Source: Candidatus Albibeggiatoa sp. nov. BB20 (GTDB lineage: Bacteria > Pseudomonadota > Gammaproteobacteria > Beggiatoales > Beggiatoaceae). Taken from it: 18,022 nt of DNA. The stretch is taken from positions 1-18,022 of the forward strand of contig JADGDW010000098.1 of NCBI GenBank assembly GCA_016744725.1, written 5' to 3'. This document shows positions 5,823 to 13,739 of the stretch, piece by piece. Under the pieces are notes generated by a model. The model worked only from the letters and a program-made list of their open reading frames with translations, was not told the DNA's origin and did not search any database. Each line of letters opens with the position of its first letter. Position 1 is the first letter of the stretch. The position numbers were made by a program, and so were the translations under genes.

Positions 5823-8800
5823 ATGTCTCAAAACGTACAAGCTATTGATCCACTAAGCGTTGACTTAAATGGTATCAATCTGATTGAAGCCAGCGCAGGC
5901 ACAGGAAAAACCTATACTATTGCGATTTTATTCGTGCGTTTGGTGCTAGAAACCCATATTCCTGTTGATAAAATTTTGGTAGTCACTTTTACCGAAGCGG
6001 CGACAGGTGAATTGCGCGATAGGATTCGTAAACGTTTGGCTGAAACTTTGACTGCATTTGAGCAAGGTCATAGTGATGACGAATTGTTGCAAAAATTACT
6101 ACAAAAATACCCGCAACATGATGAAGCAATAAGTTATTTAAAATTAGCGATTCGAGGATTTGACGAAGCCGCAATTTATACCATTCACAGCTTTTGTCGT
6201 CGTACTTTGCAAGACAATGCGTTTGAAAGCGGGATTTTATTTGAGCTTGAATTGGTTAAAGACCAGAAACCATTATTAAAACAGATTGTTGAAGATTTCT
6301 GGCGACAATATATTTATCCTGCTAATAGTTTGTTTATTTCTTATTTACTCGGTGGCGTGTGTGAAAGTCCTGAGCAATTGATGCAAATTATTGACAATGG
6401 CAAATTGATCGGCCAGCCATTTTTACGCATAGAACCTGAACAGATTGAGCTAAAAGACCCGAAATTGTATGAACACAGTTTTTTAAACAGTTTTCAACAG
6501 GCTAAGGCCTTATGGCAAACCGAGAGACAGGATTTATTAAAATTACTTTTAGAACATCCTGATTTAAATAGAACTCGGTATAAACAAAAAAATATTCCCA
6601 ATTGGTTTAGCGAATTAGATGAGTTTTTTGCTAATTTACCCAATATTGCTTTGCCGAAAAATTTTATTAAATTCACCCCTGAAACCTTACAGAATGCCAC
6701 TAAAAAATCAGGTACGCCTCCAAGTCATGCTTTTTTTAATTTATGTGAGCAATTGCTTTCAGCTCAATATGCCTTAGTCGGTCAATATGATGAAGATTTA
6801 GGAATTTATGACAACCAGTTTTTAGCCTTGAAACTCAAGTTATTTGAGCAAGCTGACATTATGTTGCAACAACGTAAAATGCAGCAACAAATACAGTCTT
6901 TCGATGATTTATTAACGGGGGTTTACAAAGGTTTAACTTCACATTTTGGTGAATATTTAGCGACTTCGATTCGGCGTAAATATCACGCAGCGTTGATCGA
7001 TGAATTCCAAGACACTGATCCCGTACAATATCAAATTTTCCATCAAGTCTATGCTCGTGAGGAAAATCCGATTTTATTTTTTATTGGCGATCCCAAACAG
7101 GCGATTTACAGCTTTCGGGGCGCGGATATTTTCGCTTATATTGATGCTTATCATCATGCCCAAGCGCATCATACTTTAAATACTAATTGGCGTTCTGAAA
7201 GCTGTTTAATTCATGCAATCAATTATTTATTTAGCTATTCTAAAGCCAATAATCCGTTTCTTTTTGAAGAAATTCCGTTTCACCCCGTTAGTCCGCCACA
7301 AAATAACCCGAAATCTGCCCAGCTCATAATTCAAAATCAAGCGCAATCCCCATTACAATTATGGTTGGTGAAGCGTGAACAATTAGGGTTGCCAGAAACC
7401 AAACCGATAAGCAAAGATGCGGCTAACAAGTTTATTCCTCAAGTCGTGGCTTCAGAAATTGCGCGGTTATTAAATTTGGCCTTGCATGGCGAAGCGGTCA
7501 TTCAGACAAGTGATGAAAATGACGAAATAAAGCAAAAACCGATTGAAGCGGGTGATATTGCTATTTTAGTCCGAACCAATGACCAAGCCCGACAATTGCA
7601 ACAAGTGCTACGTTCTCAGCAAATTCCTAGTGTGATTTATAGTCAAGATAGTTTATTTGAAACCATTGAAATGATAGAAATCTATCGGATTTTAAGAGCG
7701 ATTTCAGAACCACATCAAGAAGGTCTAGTCAAAGCTGCTTTAACCACCCATATTTTTGGCTTAACAGGCAGTGAATTGCAGGCTATTGTTGAAAATGAAC
7801 ACACTTGGTCAAAACACTTAAAACGTTTACATCATTATAATTTCATCTGGCAGCAACAAGGCTTTATTCAAATGTTTAGAGCGTTATTGCGTCAAGAGCA
7901 GGTTGCAGCCCGTTTGTTAAAGTTTTCTGATGGTGAGCGGCGTTTAACCAACTTGCTCCATGCGGGTGAAGTATTACAGCAAGCAACAATGCAACATAAA
8001 TTAGGGGCTGATGCGTTGTGTCATTGGTTAGGCCAACAGCAGCAAACTGGGCGTACAGAAAATGAAGAATTGCAGCTTAGATTAGAAAGTGATGAAAAAC
8101 GGGTTAAAATTGTCACTATTCATAAAAGCAAAGGTTTGGAATATCCTATCGTATTTTGTCCTTACATTTGGGATGGGAAACTACATAACGCACGCCAAAA
8201 AGGCAAGCAAGGCCAATTTATTTTTCATGATGAGACAGGACAGCGGGTGTTAGATATTGGCTCAAAACAGCAAGAAATTAACTTAGAATCCGCTTTATTG
8301 GAAGAACAGGCTGAAAACTTACGTTTATTCTATGTTGCTGTGACTCGTGCTAAACATCGCTGTTATTTATTATGGGGTAATTTTTCAGGTTCAGAGACTT
8401 CACCATTGGCACATTTACTCCATCCGCAAATTGATAGTAAAACATTTTCCAGTGTGAATGATGCCAGCTTAGAGCACGATATACATCAAGTGATTCAAAG
8501 CTCTGAAAATACAATTGCAATCAGTCAGATATTGACACAAGCCATTTCATATCAACGTCAAGCAGAATCAGAACTATATTTAAAAGTCCGTGACTTTATG
8601 GGACAGATTAATAAACGCTGGGCAGTCTCCAGTTTTAGTGCGTTAACTTCACATAAAAAATCTAGCAGTACCGATATTCATGAGCGGCCTGACCATGATG
8701 AAATGAGCCAAATGAAACCCGTTGCAACATTGGATATTGTATTGGATACTGAACCCAGTATTTTTGATTTTCCACGTGGGGCAAATGCGGGGGTTTTCTT

Positions 8801-9500
8801 GCATACTTTGTTTGAAAAACTAGATTTTACTTCTGATAGTGATATTTTGGCTAAACGGCTTGAATATCTGATGAGCAATGCAGGCTATGAATATGAGCAA
8901 TGGCATTCTATTTTATTGAAATTTATACATAATGTATTGCAAACTCCGCTGAATACAGAAAATCCACAGTTTGTATTAGGTCATATCAGTAAAGATAAGC
9001 GTCTTGATGAGTTGGAGTTTTATTATCCATTAAATCCGATTCAGCCTCGTGATATTCAAGCTATTTTTCAACAACATGCCCAATCGATGCAAGTGCCTTT
9101 AAATCCTCAATTTAATCGTTTAGAGTTCTCACCTGTACAAGGTTTGCTCAAAGGCTATATTGATATGGTTTTTGAGTTTGAGGGCAAATTTTATATTGTG
9201 GATTATAAAACCCATTTTTTAGGTAATCAGCCGTATGATTACCAATTTGAGCAACTTAATTTTGTGGTGCAGCGTGAGCGTTATTTACTGCAATATCATA
9301 TTTATACTGTGGCTTTACATCGTTATTTAAGTTTGCGTTTAGCAGATTATAATTATGAACAGCATTTTGGCGGTGTATATTATTTGTTTGTACGTGGAAT
9401 GCGTCCAGAATGGGGCAATGAGGCTGGTGTTTTTTATGATATGCCGTCGAAAGATTTGATTGAGGCATTGTCTGAATTATTTGGGATAAAAGATGCTTAA
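5823..9500 (+). CDS. recB: Exodeoxyribonuclease V subunit beta (RecB helicase-nuclease)
   Basis: RecB is the 3'-5' SF1A helicase and nuclease subunit of RecBCD, which processes double-strand breaks and degrades foreign linear DNA. At 1225 residues it is full length. Helicase motifs appear in order: EASAGTGKT (Walker A, about residue 23), VTFTEAATGELRDRIR (Ia), DEFQDTDP (II), GDPKQAIYSFRGAD (III), LNTNWRS (IV), VTIHKSKGLEYPIVF (V) and FYVAVTRAKHR (VI). The C-terminal nuclease domain keeps the metal-site pattern: H994 in FLHTLFE, D1114 in GYIDMVF, D1127 and K1129 in IVDYKTH, then LQYHIYTVALHRYL, all matching E. coli RecB. The Shine-Dalgarno is weak (an A/G-rich stretch before ATG 5823). No recC or recD adjoins it; they must lie elsewhere if the complex is complete. 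No terminator is evident after it. Confidence 0.97.
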   Translation: MSQNVQAIDPLSVDLNGINLIEASAGTGKTYTIAILFVRLVLETHIPVDKILVVTFTEAATGELRDRIRKRLAETLTAFEQGHSDDELLQKLLQKYPQHDEAISYLKLAIRGFDEAAIYTIHSFCRRTLQDNAFESGILFELELVKDQKPLLKQIVEDFWRQYIYPANSLFISYLLGGVCESPEQLMQIIDNGKLIGQPFLRIEPEQIELKDPKLYEHSFLNSFQQAKALWQTERQDLLKLLLEHPDLNRTRYKQKNIPNWFSELDEFFANLPNIALPKNFIKFTPETLQNATKKSGTPPSHAFFNLCEQLLSAQYALVGQYDEDLGIYDNQFLALKLKLFEQADIMLQQRKMQQQIQSFDDLLTGVYKGLTSHFGEYLATSIRRKYHAALIDEFQDTDPVQYQIFHQVYAREENPILFFIGDPKQAIYSFRGADIFAYIDAYHHAQAHHTLNTNWRSESCLIHAINYLFSYSKANNPFLFEEIPFHPVSPPQNNPKSAQLIIQNQAQSPLQLWLVKREQLGLPETKPISKDAANKFIPQVVASEIARLLNLALHGEAVIQTSDENDEIKQKPIEAGDIAILVRTNDQARQLQQVLRSQQIPSVIYSQDSLFETIEMIEIYRILRAISEPHQEGLVKAALTTHIFGLTGSELQAIVENEHTWSKHLKRLHHYNFIWQQQGFIQMFRALLRQEQVAARLLKFSDGERRLTNLLHAGEVLQQATMQHKLGADALCHWLGQQQQTGRTENEELQLRLESDEKRVKIVTIHKSKGLEYPIVFCPYIWDGKLHNARQKGKQGQFIFHDETGQRVLDIGSKQQEINLESALLEEQAENLRLFYVAVTRAKHRCYLLWGNFSGSETSPLAHLLHPQIDSKTFSSVNDASLEHDIHQVIQSSENTIAISQILTQAISYQRQAESELYLKVRDFMGQINKRWAVSSFSALTSHKKSSSTDIHERPDHDEMSQMKPVATLDIVLDTEPSIFDFPRGANAGVFLHTLFEKLDFTSDSDILAKRLEYLMSNAGYEYEQWHSILLKFIHNVLQTPLNTENPQFVLGHISKDKRLDELEFYYPLNPIQPRDIQAIFQQHAQSMQVPLNPQFNRLEFSPVQGLLKGYIDMVFEFEGKFYIVDYKTHFLGNQPYDYQFEQLNFVVQRERYLLQYHIYTVALHRYLSLRLADYNYEQHFGGVYYLFVRGMRPEWGNEAGVFYDMPSKDLIEALSELFGIKDA

Positions 9501-9898
9501 TATGATTATTCAATCTAAGCTTACTTTTATAACATTGCTAAATGCTTTACTTAATCACGAATAAACAAGAACAGTTATCATATTCTAGTTAAAAAACATA
9601 TCTAAAGCATTGCAATTTTTGGTTTTATTATATGTAAATATTAATTCATGAGTTGAGTATTGTTTTAAACATATACCGATTTTTGTAGTAAATACAGGTT
9701 ATTTATGTTTTAGCCTAAATAGCTTACTGCAATTAGATTCAGGCTTTCAGTATCGTGATGGTTATAAGCCTTAGCTATTGAATCTATTCAGAAAAATGCA
9801 AAACTAATAATTATTTATCAACGTCATCTAAGTTTCATGTAGGATAATTAAAATAAAATAGCCGAAATGAATATATTGGCTTGAATAACGATTGATAC
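9501..9898. other. AT-rich intergenic region with one imperfect hairpin
   Basis: No credible gene is seen on either strand. The only structure is an imperfect inverted repeat: TAGATTCA+GGCTT (9734-9746) pairs with AAGCC (9766-9770) and TGAATCTA (9779-9786), with an eight-base bulge. It lies 230 bases past recB and lacks a T-run, so it is not a clear terminator. Confidence 0.4.
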
Positions 9899-10014
9899 TA
9901 TAGTGAATTTCTTGTTATGTGTGAGGACTGGCAGTCCTGAAATACTTTAAATATCAAATAGTTTTAAAACCAAGGACTGCCAGTCCTGTATCATCTTAAA
10001 ATAAAATGACTATA
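9899..10014. repeat. 116-bp MITE-like inverted-repeat element, copy 1
   Basis: The element begins TATAGTG and ends GACTATA, with 6-bp perfect ends (TATAGT/ACTATA), and is 116 bp long, the same as the copy at 17413-17528. By hand count the two agree at 95 of 116 positions without gaps. Inside lies a perfect 15-bp inverted pair, AGGACTGGCAGTCCT (9923-9937) and AGGACTGCCAGTCCT (9973-9987), each arm being itself nearly palindromic. The whole element can fold as one long imperfect hairpin. The TA steps at both ends would fit a TA target site, as with IS630/Tc1-type elements, but that is a guess. It ends 46 bases before the phosphatase start and could carry or disturb its promoter. Confidence 0.75.
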
Positions 10015-10060
10015 TCAATAAGCGCCAAGATGGCAAACCCATTGTAAAAAGGAATATGCA

Positions 10061-11593
10061 ATGTTTAGATTCCACAAGATTTCTATCAAGAAAAAGCTCA
10101 GCTTTATTATTGTCACAACCAGTATGATAGTGGTCTTGTTGGCAACGGGTGCATTTGTCGCAAATGATTTAATTAGTTTTAAAAAAAATATGGTTGCAGA
10201 TTTAAAAACACTGGCAGATATTATCGGAAAAAATGCCACCGCAGCACTCATGTTTGATGATGCGGATACCGCTGGAGAAAATATAACCTCATTAAAAGCA
10301 GACCAAACCATCGTCATGGGTGCGATCCTGAGTAAAGAAGAAATATTTGCAAATTATATTAGGGAAGGGGAGCATTCAAGCAATATCTTATCAGATACCA
10401 ATATCTTAAATTTTATTGAAAATCCACAATTGCAACATCGATTTACCCGGCTTTATGTAGATATTTATCGACCAATGAATTTTAACGGTAAATTGCTTGG
10501 TACGGTCTATATTCGCTCGGATTTAAGCCAGCTTAATAAGCGCCTTGGGTGGGCAATGCAGGTAATTTTGGCGACTTTATTCGCTGCAATTCTTATTTCA
10601 ATAGGGTTAGCCCACTGGTTTCAAACCATTATTACCAAGCCTATTTACAGCTTAGTTGAAACCATGCGTATTGTTTCGGAAGAAAAAAATTATTCTGTTC
10701 GGGAACGAAAAAATAGTGAAGATGAGCTTGGTAAACTGATTGACGGTTTTAACAATATGCTGACTCAAATTGAGACACGGAATACAGAATTAGCACAAGC
10801 AACAGAAGAAATTGTGCAATTAAATACTAGGCTTAAAGCTGAAAATATGCGCATGAGTGCAGAGTTAGATATTACCCGTCAGCTACAACAAATGGTTTTA
10901 CCAAAACAAATTGAGTTGGAACAAATTAAAGAGCTTGATATTTATGGTTATATGCAGCCAGCTGATGAGGTCGGTGGCGATTATTATGATGTCTTACAGT
11001 ATGGAAATCGGATTAAAATTGGTATCGGTGATGTGACGGGGCATGGTTTAGCCAGCGGCGTATTGATGTTGATGGTTCAAATGGCGGTGCGCACATTATT
11101 GGTTAATGAGGTTCATGATTACAAAGAGTTTTTAGTCACCTTAAATCGGGCTATTTATCAAAATGCACGGCGTATGGGTTCTGATAAAAATCTAACATTA
11201 TCATTGATAGATTATGAAGATGGTGTATTACATTTAACCGGCCAACATGAAGAAATTTTAGTAGCGCGTAAAACAGGTGAAGTAGAACGTATTGATACGT
11301 TTGACTTAGGTTTTATTATTGGTTTAGAACCTGATATTGATGACTTTGTTTCCTGTTTAGAACTTAAGCTAGAATCTGGTGATGGTCTCATCCTATTCAC
11401 TGATGGTATTACTGAAGCTGAAAATATAAACAAAGAATTTTATGGTGTTGAGCGCTTAAGTGAAATTGTGAGTCAAAACTGGGGGCTGTCATCTCATAAC
11501 CTGAGTGATAAGGTGATTAAAGATGTTGAAGCTCACATTGGTAGTGCTAAAGTCTATGATGATATTACTTTACTGGTTATAAAACAAAGATAG
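10061..11593 (+). CDS. Membrane-anchored PP2C (SpoIIE-type) Ser/Thr phosphatase with CHASE8-like sensor and HAMP
   Basis: A 510-residue signalling phosphatase. A transmembrane helix at about 13-35 is followed by a periplasmic CHASE8-like domain (about 36-165, with the typical NATAALMFDDADTAGENITSLKAD-like region), a second helix (167-187), a HAMP linker (about 188-240) and a coiled coil (about 235-275). The SpoIIE/PP2C catalytic domain comes last. Metal-binding acids are visible: D307 in GGDYYD, D324 in GDVTGHGLASG and D448 in FTDGITEA. Such proteins dephosphorylate anti-sigma-antagonist (STAS) proteins in partner-switching pathways, but no STAS or anti-sigma kinase gene adjoins it. The start is clear: AAGGA (10049-10053) lies seven bases before the ATG. 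The 116-bp repeat directly upstream may affect its expression. Confidence 0.92.
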   Translation: MFRFHKISIKKKLSFIIVTTSMIVVLLATGAFVANDLISFKKNMVADLKTLADIIGKNATAALMFDDADTAGENITSLKADQTIVMGAILSKEEIFANYIREGEHSSNILSDTNILNFIENPQLQHRFTRLYVDIYRPMNFNGKLLGTVYIRSDLSQLNKRLGWAMQVILATLFAAILISIGLAHWFQTIITKPIYSLVETMRIVSEEKNYSVRERKNSEDELGKLIDGFNNMLTQIETRNTELAQATEEIVQLNTRLKAENMRMSAELDITRQLQQMVLPKQIELEQIKELDIYGYMQPADEVGGDYYDVLQYGNRIKIGIGDVTGHGLASGVLMLMVQMAVRTLLVNEVHDYKEFLVTLNRAIYQNARRMGSDKNLTLSLIDYEDGVLHLTGQHEEILVARKTGEVERIDTFDLGFIIGLEPDIDDFVSCLELKLESGDGLILFTDGITEAENINKEFYGVERLSEIVSQNWGLSSHNLSDKVIKDVEAHIGSAKVYDDITLLVIKQR

Positions 11594-11607
11594 CTCTTGC
11601 ATTCATT

Positions 11608-11818
11608 ATGATGAGCTCAACTTACGCAAATAAAAGCACTTTTCATTTAATGTAGGATGGAATAGTGCAGCGTTTTCCAACAAAATATGCGATACACTTG
11701 GGATGGTGGAATACGGTGAGTGATAGTTTATTCATAATAACTAACATCAAAAGGCTCATCTATTCCACCCTACTCTTTCAAACTTTTTTTCATTTTGCGT
11801 AACTTGAATGATGAGTTC
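11608..11818. mobile_element. Decayed MITE-like element with apparent target-site duplication
   Basis: Outer ends TCAACTTACGCAAA (11617-11630) and TTTGCGTAACTTGA (11794-11807) are inverted repeats with one mismatch. An inner inverted pair, GTAGGATGGAATAG (11652-11665) and CTATTCCACCCTAC (11760-11773), also has one mismatch. Flanking the element are direct repeats ATGATGAGCTC (11608-11618) and ATGATGAGTTC (11808-11818), 10 of 11 identical, which look like an eroded target duplication. The element is about 190 bp and has no ORF, so it would have to be moved by a transposase elsewhere. The GTAGGATGG core resembles repeats I recall from other AT-rich gammaproteobacteria and cyanobacteria. Confidence 0.65.
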
Positions 11819-11863
11819 AGAAACCTCTTATGTTTAGCATAAATAATTTAATGGATTCAATTC

Positions 11864-11892
11864 CTCACTCCCAAACTTGATTTGGGAGTGAG
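11864..11892. terminator. Bidirectional hairpin terminator between convergent genes
   Basis: A perfect 12-bp stem, CTCACTCCCAAA / TTTGGGAGTGAG, with a five-base CTTGA loop. It is followed by TTATTTTA on the plus side and lies 271 bases past the phosphatase and 53 bases past the cimA stop. The same CTCCCAAA/TTTGGGAG core forms the ychF terminator. It could serve both genes. Confidence 0.65.
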
Positions 11893-11944
11893 TTATTTTA
11901 GCCGCATTTATTTGCTACAGTATCCAATCTATTTTCTAAGACGT

Positions 11945-13486
11945 TCACAAAGCATGAGAAACAATGGTATTAATCATTTTTACGGTGGCTTCAATTGCTG
12001 CCATGTTTTGATCTGGATCAACGCCGCGTGTTGTTACAGTTAACGGCTTACCATTTTTCTTAATTTGCCATGAAATAGCCGCTTGCACTAAAGCATTGGT
12101 TTGACCACCTGGTGGAATCGTCACGCTATAATCTAGCAATTGTGGCATCGGAATATTGAACTCAAATAAAACTTCTTGCAAGGCATTCATAAACGCATCA
12201 TAACCACCATTGCCGTGAGAATAAGCCTCAACCACACGATCATGATGAGCGCATTTAATCGCTGCAACAGGTTTAAGCTGATAAGTTGAATTAATGGAAC
12301 AATACAGCAACTTAAATGGCCGGTCTTCAGGCATTTCAAATACATCTAAAATTAAATACGGCAAATCTTCGGTAGTGATGATTTCTTTCTTATCACCTAG
12401 CTCGATAATTTTTTTGAGTAAAACTTGCTTTTCTTCCTCACTTATTTCAATATCAAGCTCACGTAAGCACATATCTAAATTGGCTTTTCCAGATAGCTTG
12501 CCTAGTGCATATTTCGTTTTTCGATTAAATCGCTCTGGTTTTAATGGATTTGAATACAACTGACCTTTTTTATCACCATCTGCGTGAATACCAGCAGTTT
12601 GCGTAAACACATTTTTACCATAAATTGGCTTGTTATGTGCCATGCGCTGACCTGAAAACATCTCTACATATTGTGATACTTTATGCAGCTTGGTTTCATC
12701 CACATTGACCTTGATATTTAAAAAATCCCGAATTGCAATTACGACTTCGTCCAGTGGCGCATTACCCGCGCGTTCACCCATACCATTTACGGTTGTATGA
12801 ATCCCTTTGATCCCTGCTCTTGCCGCCGCCAGCGCATTTGCAGTGCCTACGCCATAGTCATTATGAGGATGGAATTCAAAATGAGTCTGGGGATAACGTT
12901 GAATTACTTGGCTAATATATTCATAAGTTTCAAATGGATTAAAAATACCCAAAGTATCGGGTAATAAAATCCGCTGCACAGGTAATTCATTCAATGCTTC
13001 AATTAAATCAAATATATATTGAGGTGAATCTTTAATCCCATTAGAAAAATCCTCTAAATAGACATTGGTTTGTAAACCATTTTCGGCAATCGAATTGATT
13101 GTGGCGCGAATATCTTCAATATGTTGCTCAGGCGTTTTACGTAATTGTTCTGAACAGTGCTTATATGAGCCTTTGGTTAATAAATTGAGGCGTTGAATCC
13201 CAACTGATTTTGCCCACTGAACAGAGCGGTCTCCATCAATAAAGCTTAAAATTTCGAATTTATCAACAAACCCAGCATCTTGAGCCCAATCCAATATTTT
13301 TTTAACTGTTTTCTTTTCACCTTCAGAAACCCGAGCTGAGGTAATTTCTAAACGATCAACTTTAACCTCAGTCAGTAAAATTTTTGATAAGGTGAGTTTT
13401 TCTTCAGTGGTATAAGAGACATTTTGCATTTGCTCGCCGTCTCTTAAGGTTGTATCCATTATTTCTAAGCTTGGTACAGTACTCAA
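11945..13486 (-). CDS. cimA: (R)-citramalate synthase, Leptospira type
   Basis: This enzyme condenses pyruvate and acetyl-CoA to (R)-citramalate, opening the threonine-independent route to 2-oxobutyrate and isoleucine. At 513 residues it has an N-terminal HMGL-like TIM barrel (TLRDGEQ at 13-19; HPHND metal-site motif; GMGERAGNAPLDE) and a C-terminal LeuA-type regulatory domain (GGYDAFMNAL; PPGGQTNALV). It is close, as I recall it, to the Leptospira interrogans enzyme: L80, L103 and Y143 align with that protein's pyruvate-pocket residues L81, L104 and Y144, favouring pyruvate over ketoisovalerate. The start is taken as TTG 13486 because GAGGGA (13499-13494) is seven bases upstream; the TTG at 13492 is too close. 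Isoleucine feedback is likely through the C-terminal domain. A 15-codon ORF ends inside the ribosome site. LeuA is the alternative. Confidence 0.88.
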   Translation of the reverse strand: MSTVPSLEIMDTTLRDGEQMQNVSYTTEEKLTLSKILLTEVKVDRLEITSARVSEGEKKTVKKILDWAQDAGFVDKFEILSFIDGDRSVQWAKSVGIQRLNLLTKGSYKHCSEQLRKTPEQHIEDIRATINSIAENGLQTNVYLEDFSNGIKDSPQYIFDLIEALNELPVQRILLPDTLGIFNPFETYEYISQVIQRYPQTHFEFHPHNDYGVGTANALAAARAGIKGIHTTVNGMGERAGNAPLDEVVIAIRDFLNIKVNVDETKLHKVSQYVEMFSGQRMAHNKPIYGKNVFTQTAGIHADGDKKGQLYSNPLKPERFNRKTKYALGKLSGKANLDMCLRELDIEISEEEKQVLLKKIIELGDKKEIITTEDLPYLILDVFEMPEDRPFKLLYCSINSTYQLKPVAAIKCAHHDRVVEAYSHGNGGYDAFMNALQEVLFEFNIPMPQLLDYSVTIPPGGQTNALVQAAISWQIKKNGKPLTVTTRGVDPDQNMAAIEATVKMINTIVSHAL

Positions 13487-13498
13487 AATCAATTCCCT

Positions 13499-13546
13499 CT
13501 AAAAACCAATAGTCAACGTACTCTCTTCCCTTGCAAGCTTTTGCAT
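13499..13546 (-). CDS. Possible 15-codon upstream ORF (leader) of cimA
   Basis: ATG 13546 has a very good Shine-Dalgarno, AAGGAG (13561-13556), nine bases upstream. It encodes MQKLAREESTLTIGF and stops at TAG (13501-13499), which overlaps the GAGGGA used by cimA. This frame is the same as cimA, so it could also be read as an N-terminal extension cut by an amber stop. The ribosome site is stronger than that of cimA, and the stop position suggests coupling. The peptide has no run of Ile, Leu or Val codons, so it is not a textbook attenuator. A possible promoter, TTAGAC - 18 bases - TATAAA, lies upstream on this strand. Confidence 0.4.
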   Translation of the reverse strand: MQKLAREESTLTIGF

Positions 13547-13739
13547 CAACTTGCACTCCTTAGGATGGTGGTGCTGTTTTTATAAGTATAAGCTTGATTG
13601 CAGTCTAACAAATAAGCATAACTCTATAAAGCTTGGTCAGATTTGTAAAAAGCCAAACCTTATAAGATAAAAAATATTACTCATTATTCGATGGGTTTAT
13701 AGTAGAATAATGAAGAATACCATAGTATAGGAGTCACCT

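Larger units (their letters stand above)
11594..11944. other. Convergent intergenic region with repeat element and terminator
   Basis: This holds no gene. It contains a decayed inverted-repeat element (11619-11807) and a strong hairpin (11864-11892), both described separately. It separates the convergent phosphatase and cimA genes. Confidence 0.6.

Noticed and set aside
9256..9513. 85-residue minus-strand ORF over the end of recB
   Set aside because: It covers the conserved RecB nuclease domain on the opposite strand and is of low complexity, rich in Asn and His.
9501..10060. Search for a tRNA, riboswitch or CRISPR array in the largest gap
   Set aside because: No cloverleaf, no spaced direct repeats and no conserved riboswitch core were seen; only the 116-bp element and one weak hairpin.
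13625..13672. Imperfect inverted repeat around TATAAAGCTTGG and CCAAACCTTATA
   Set aside because: It has two mismatches, no T-run and no clear role between divergent genes; it is too weak to call.
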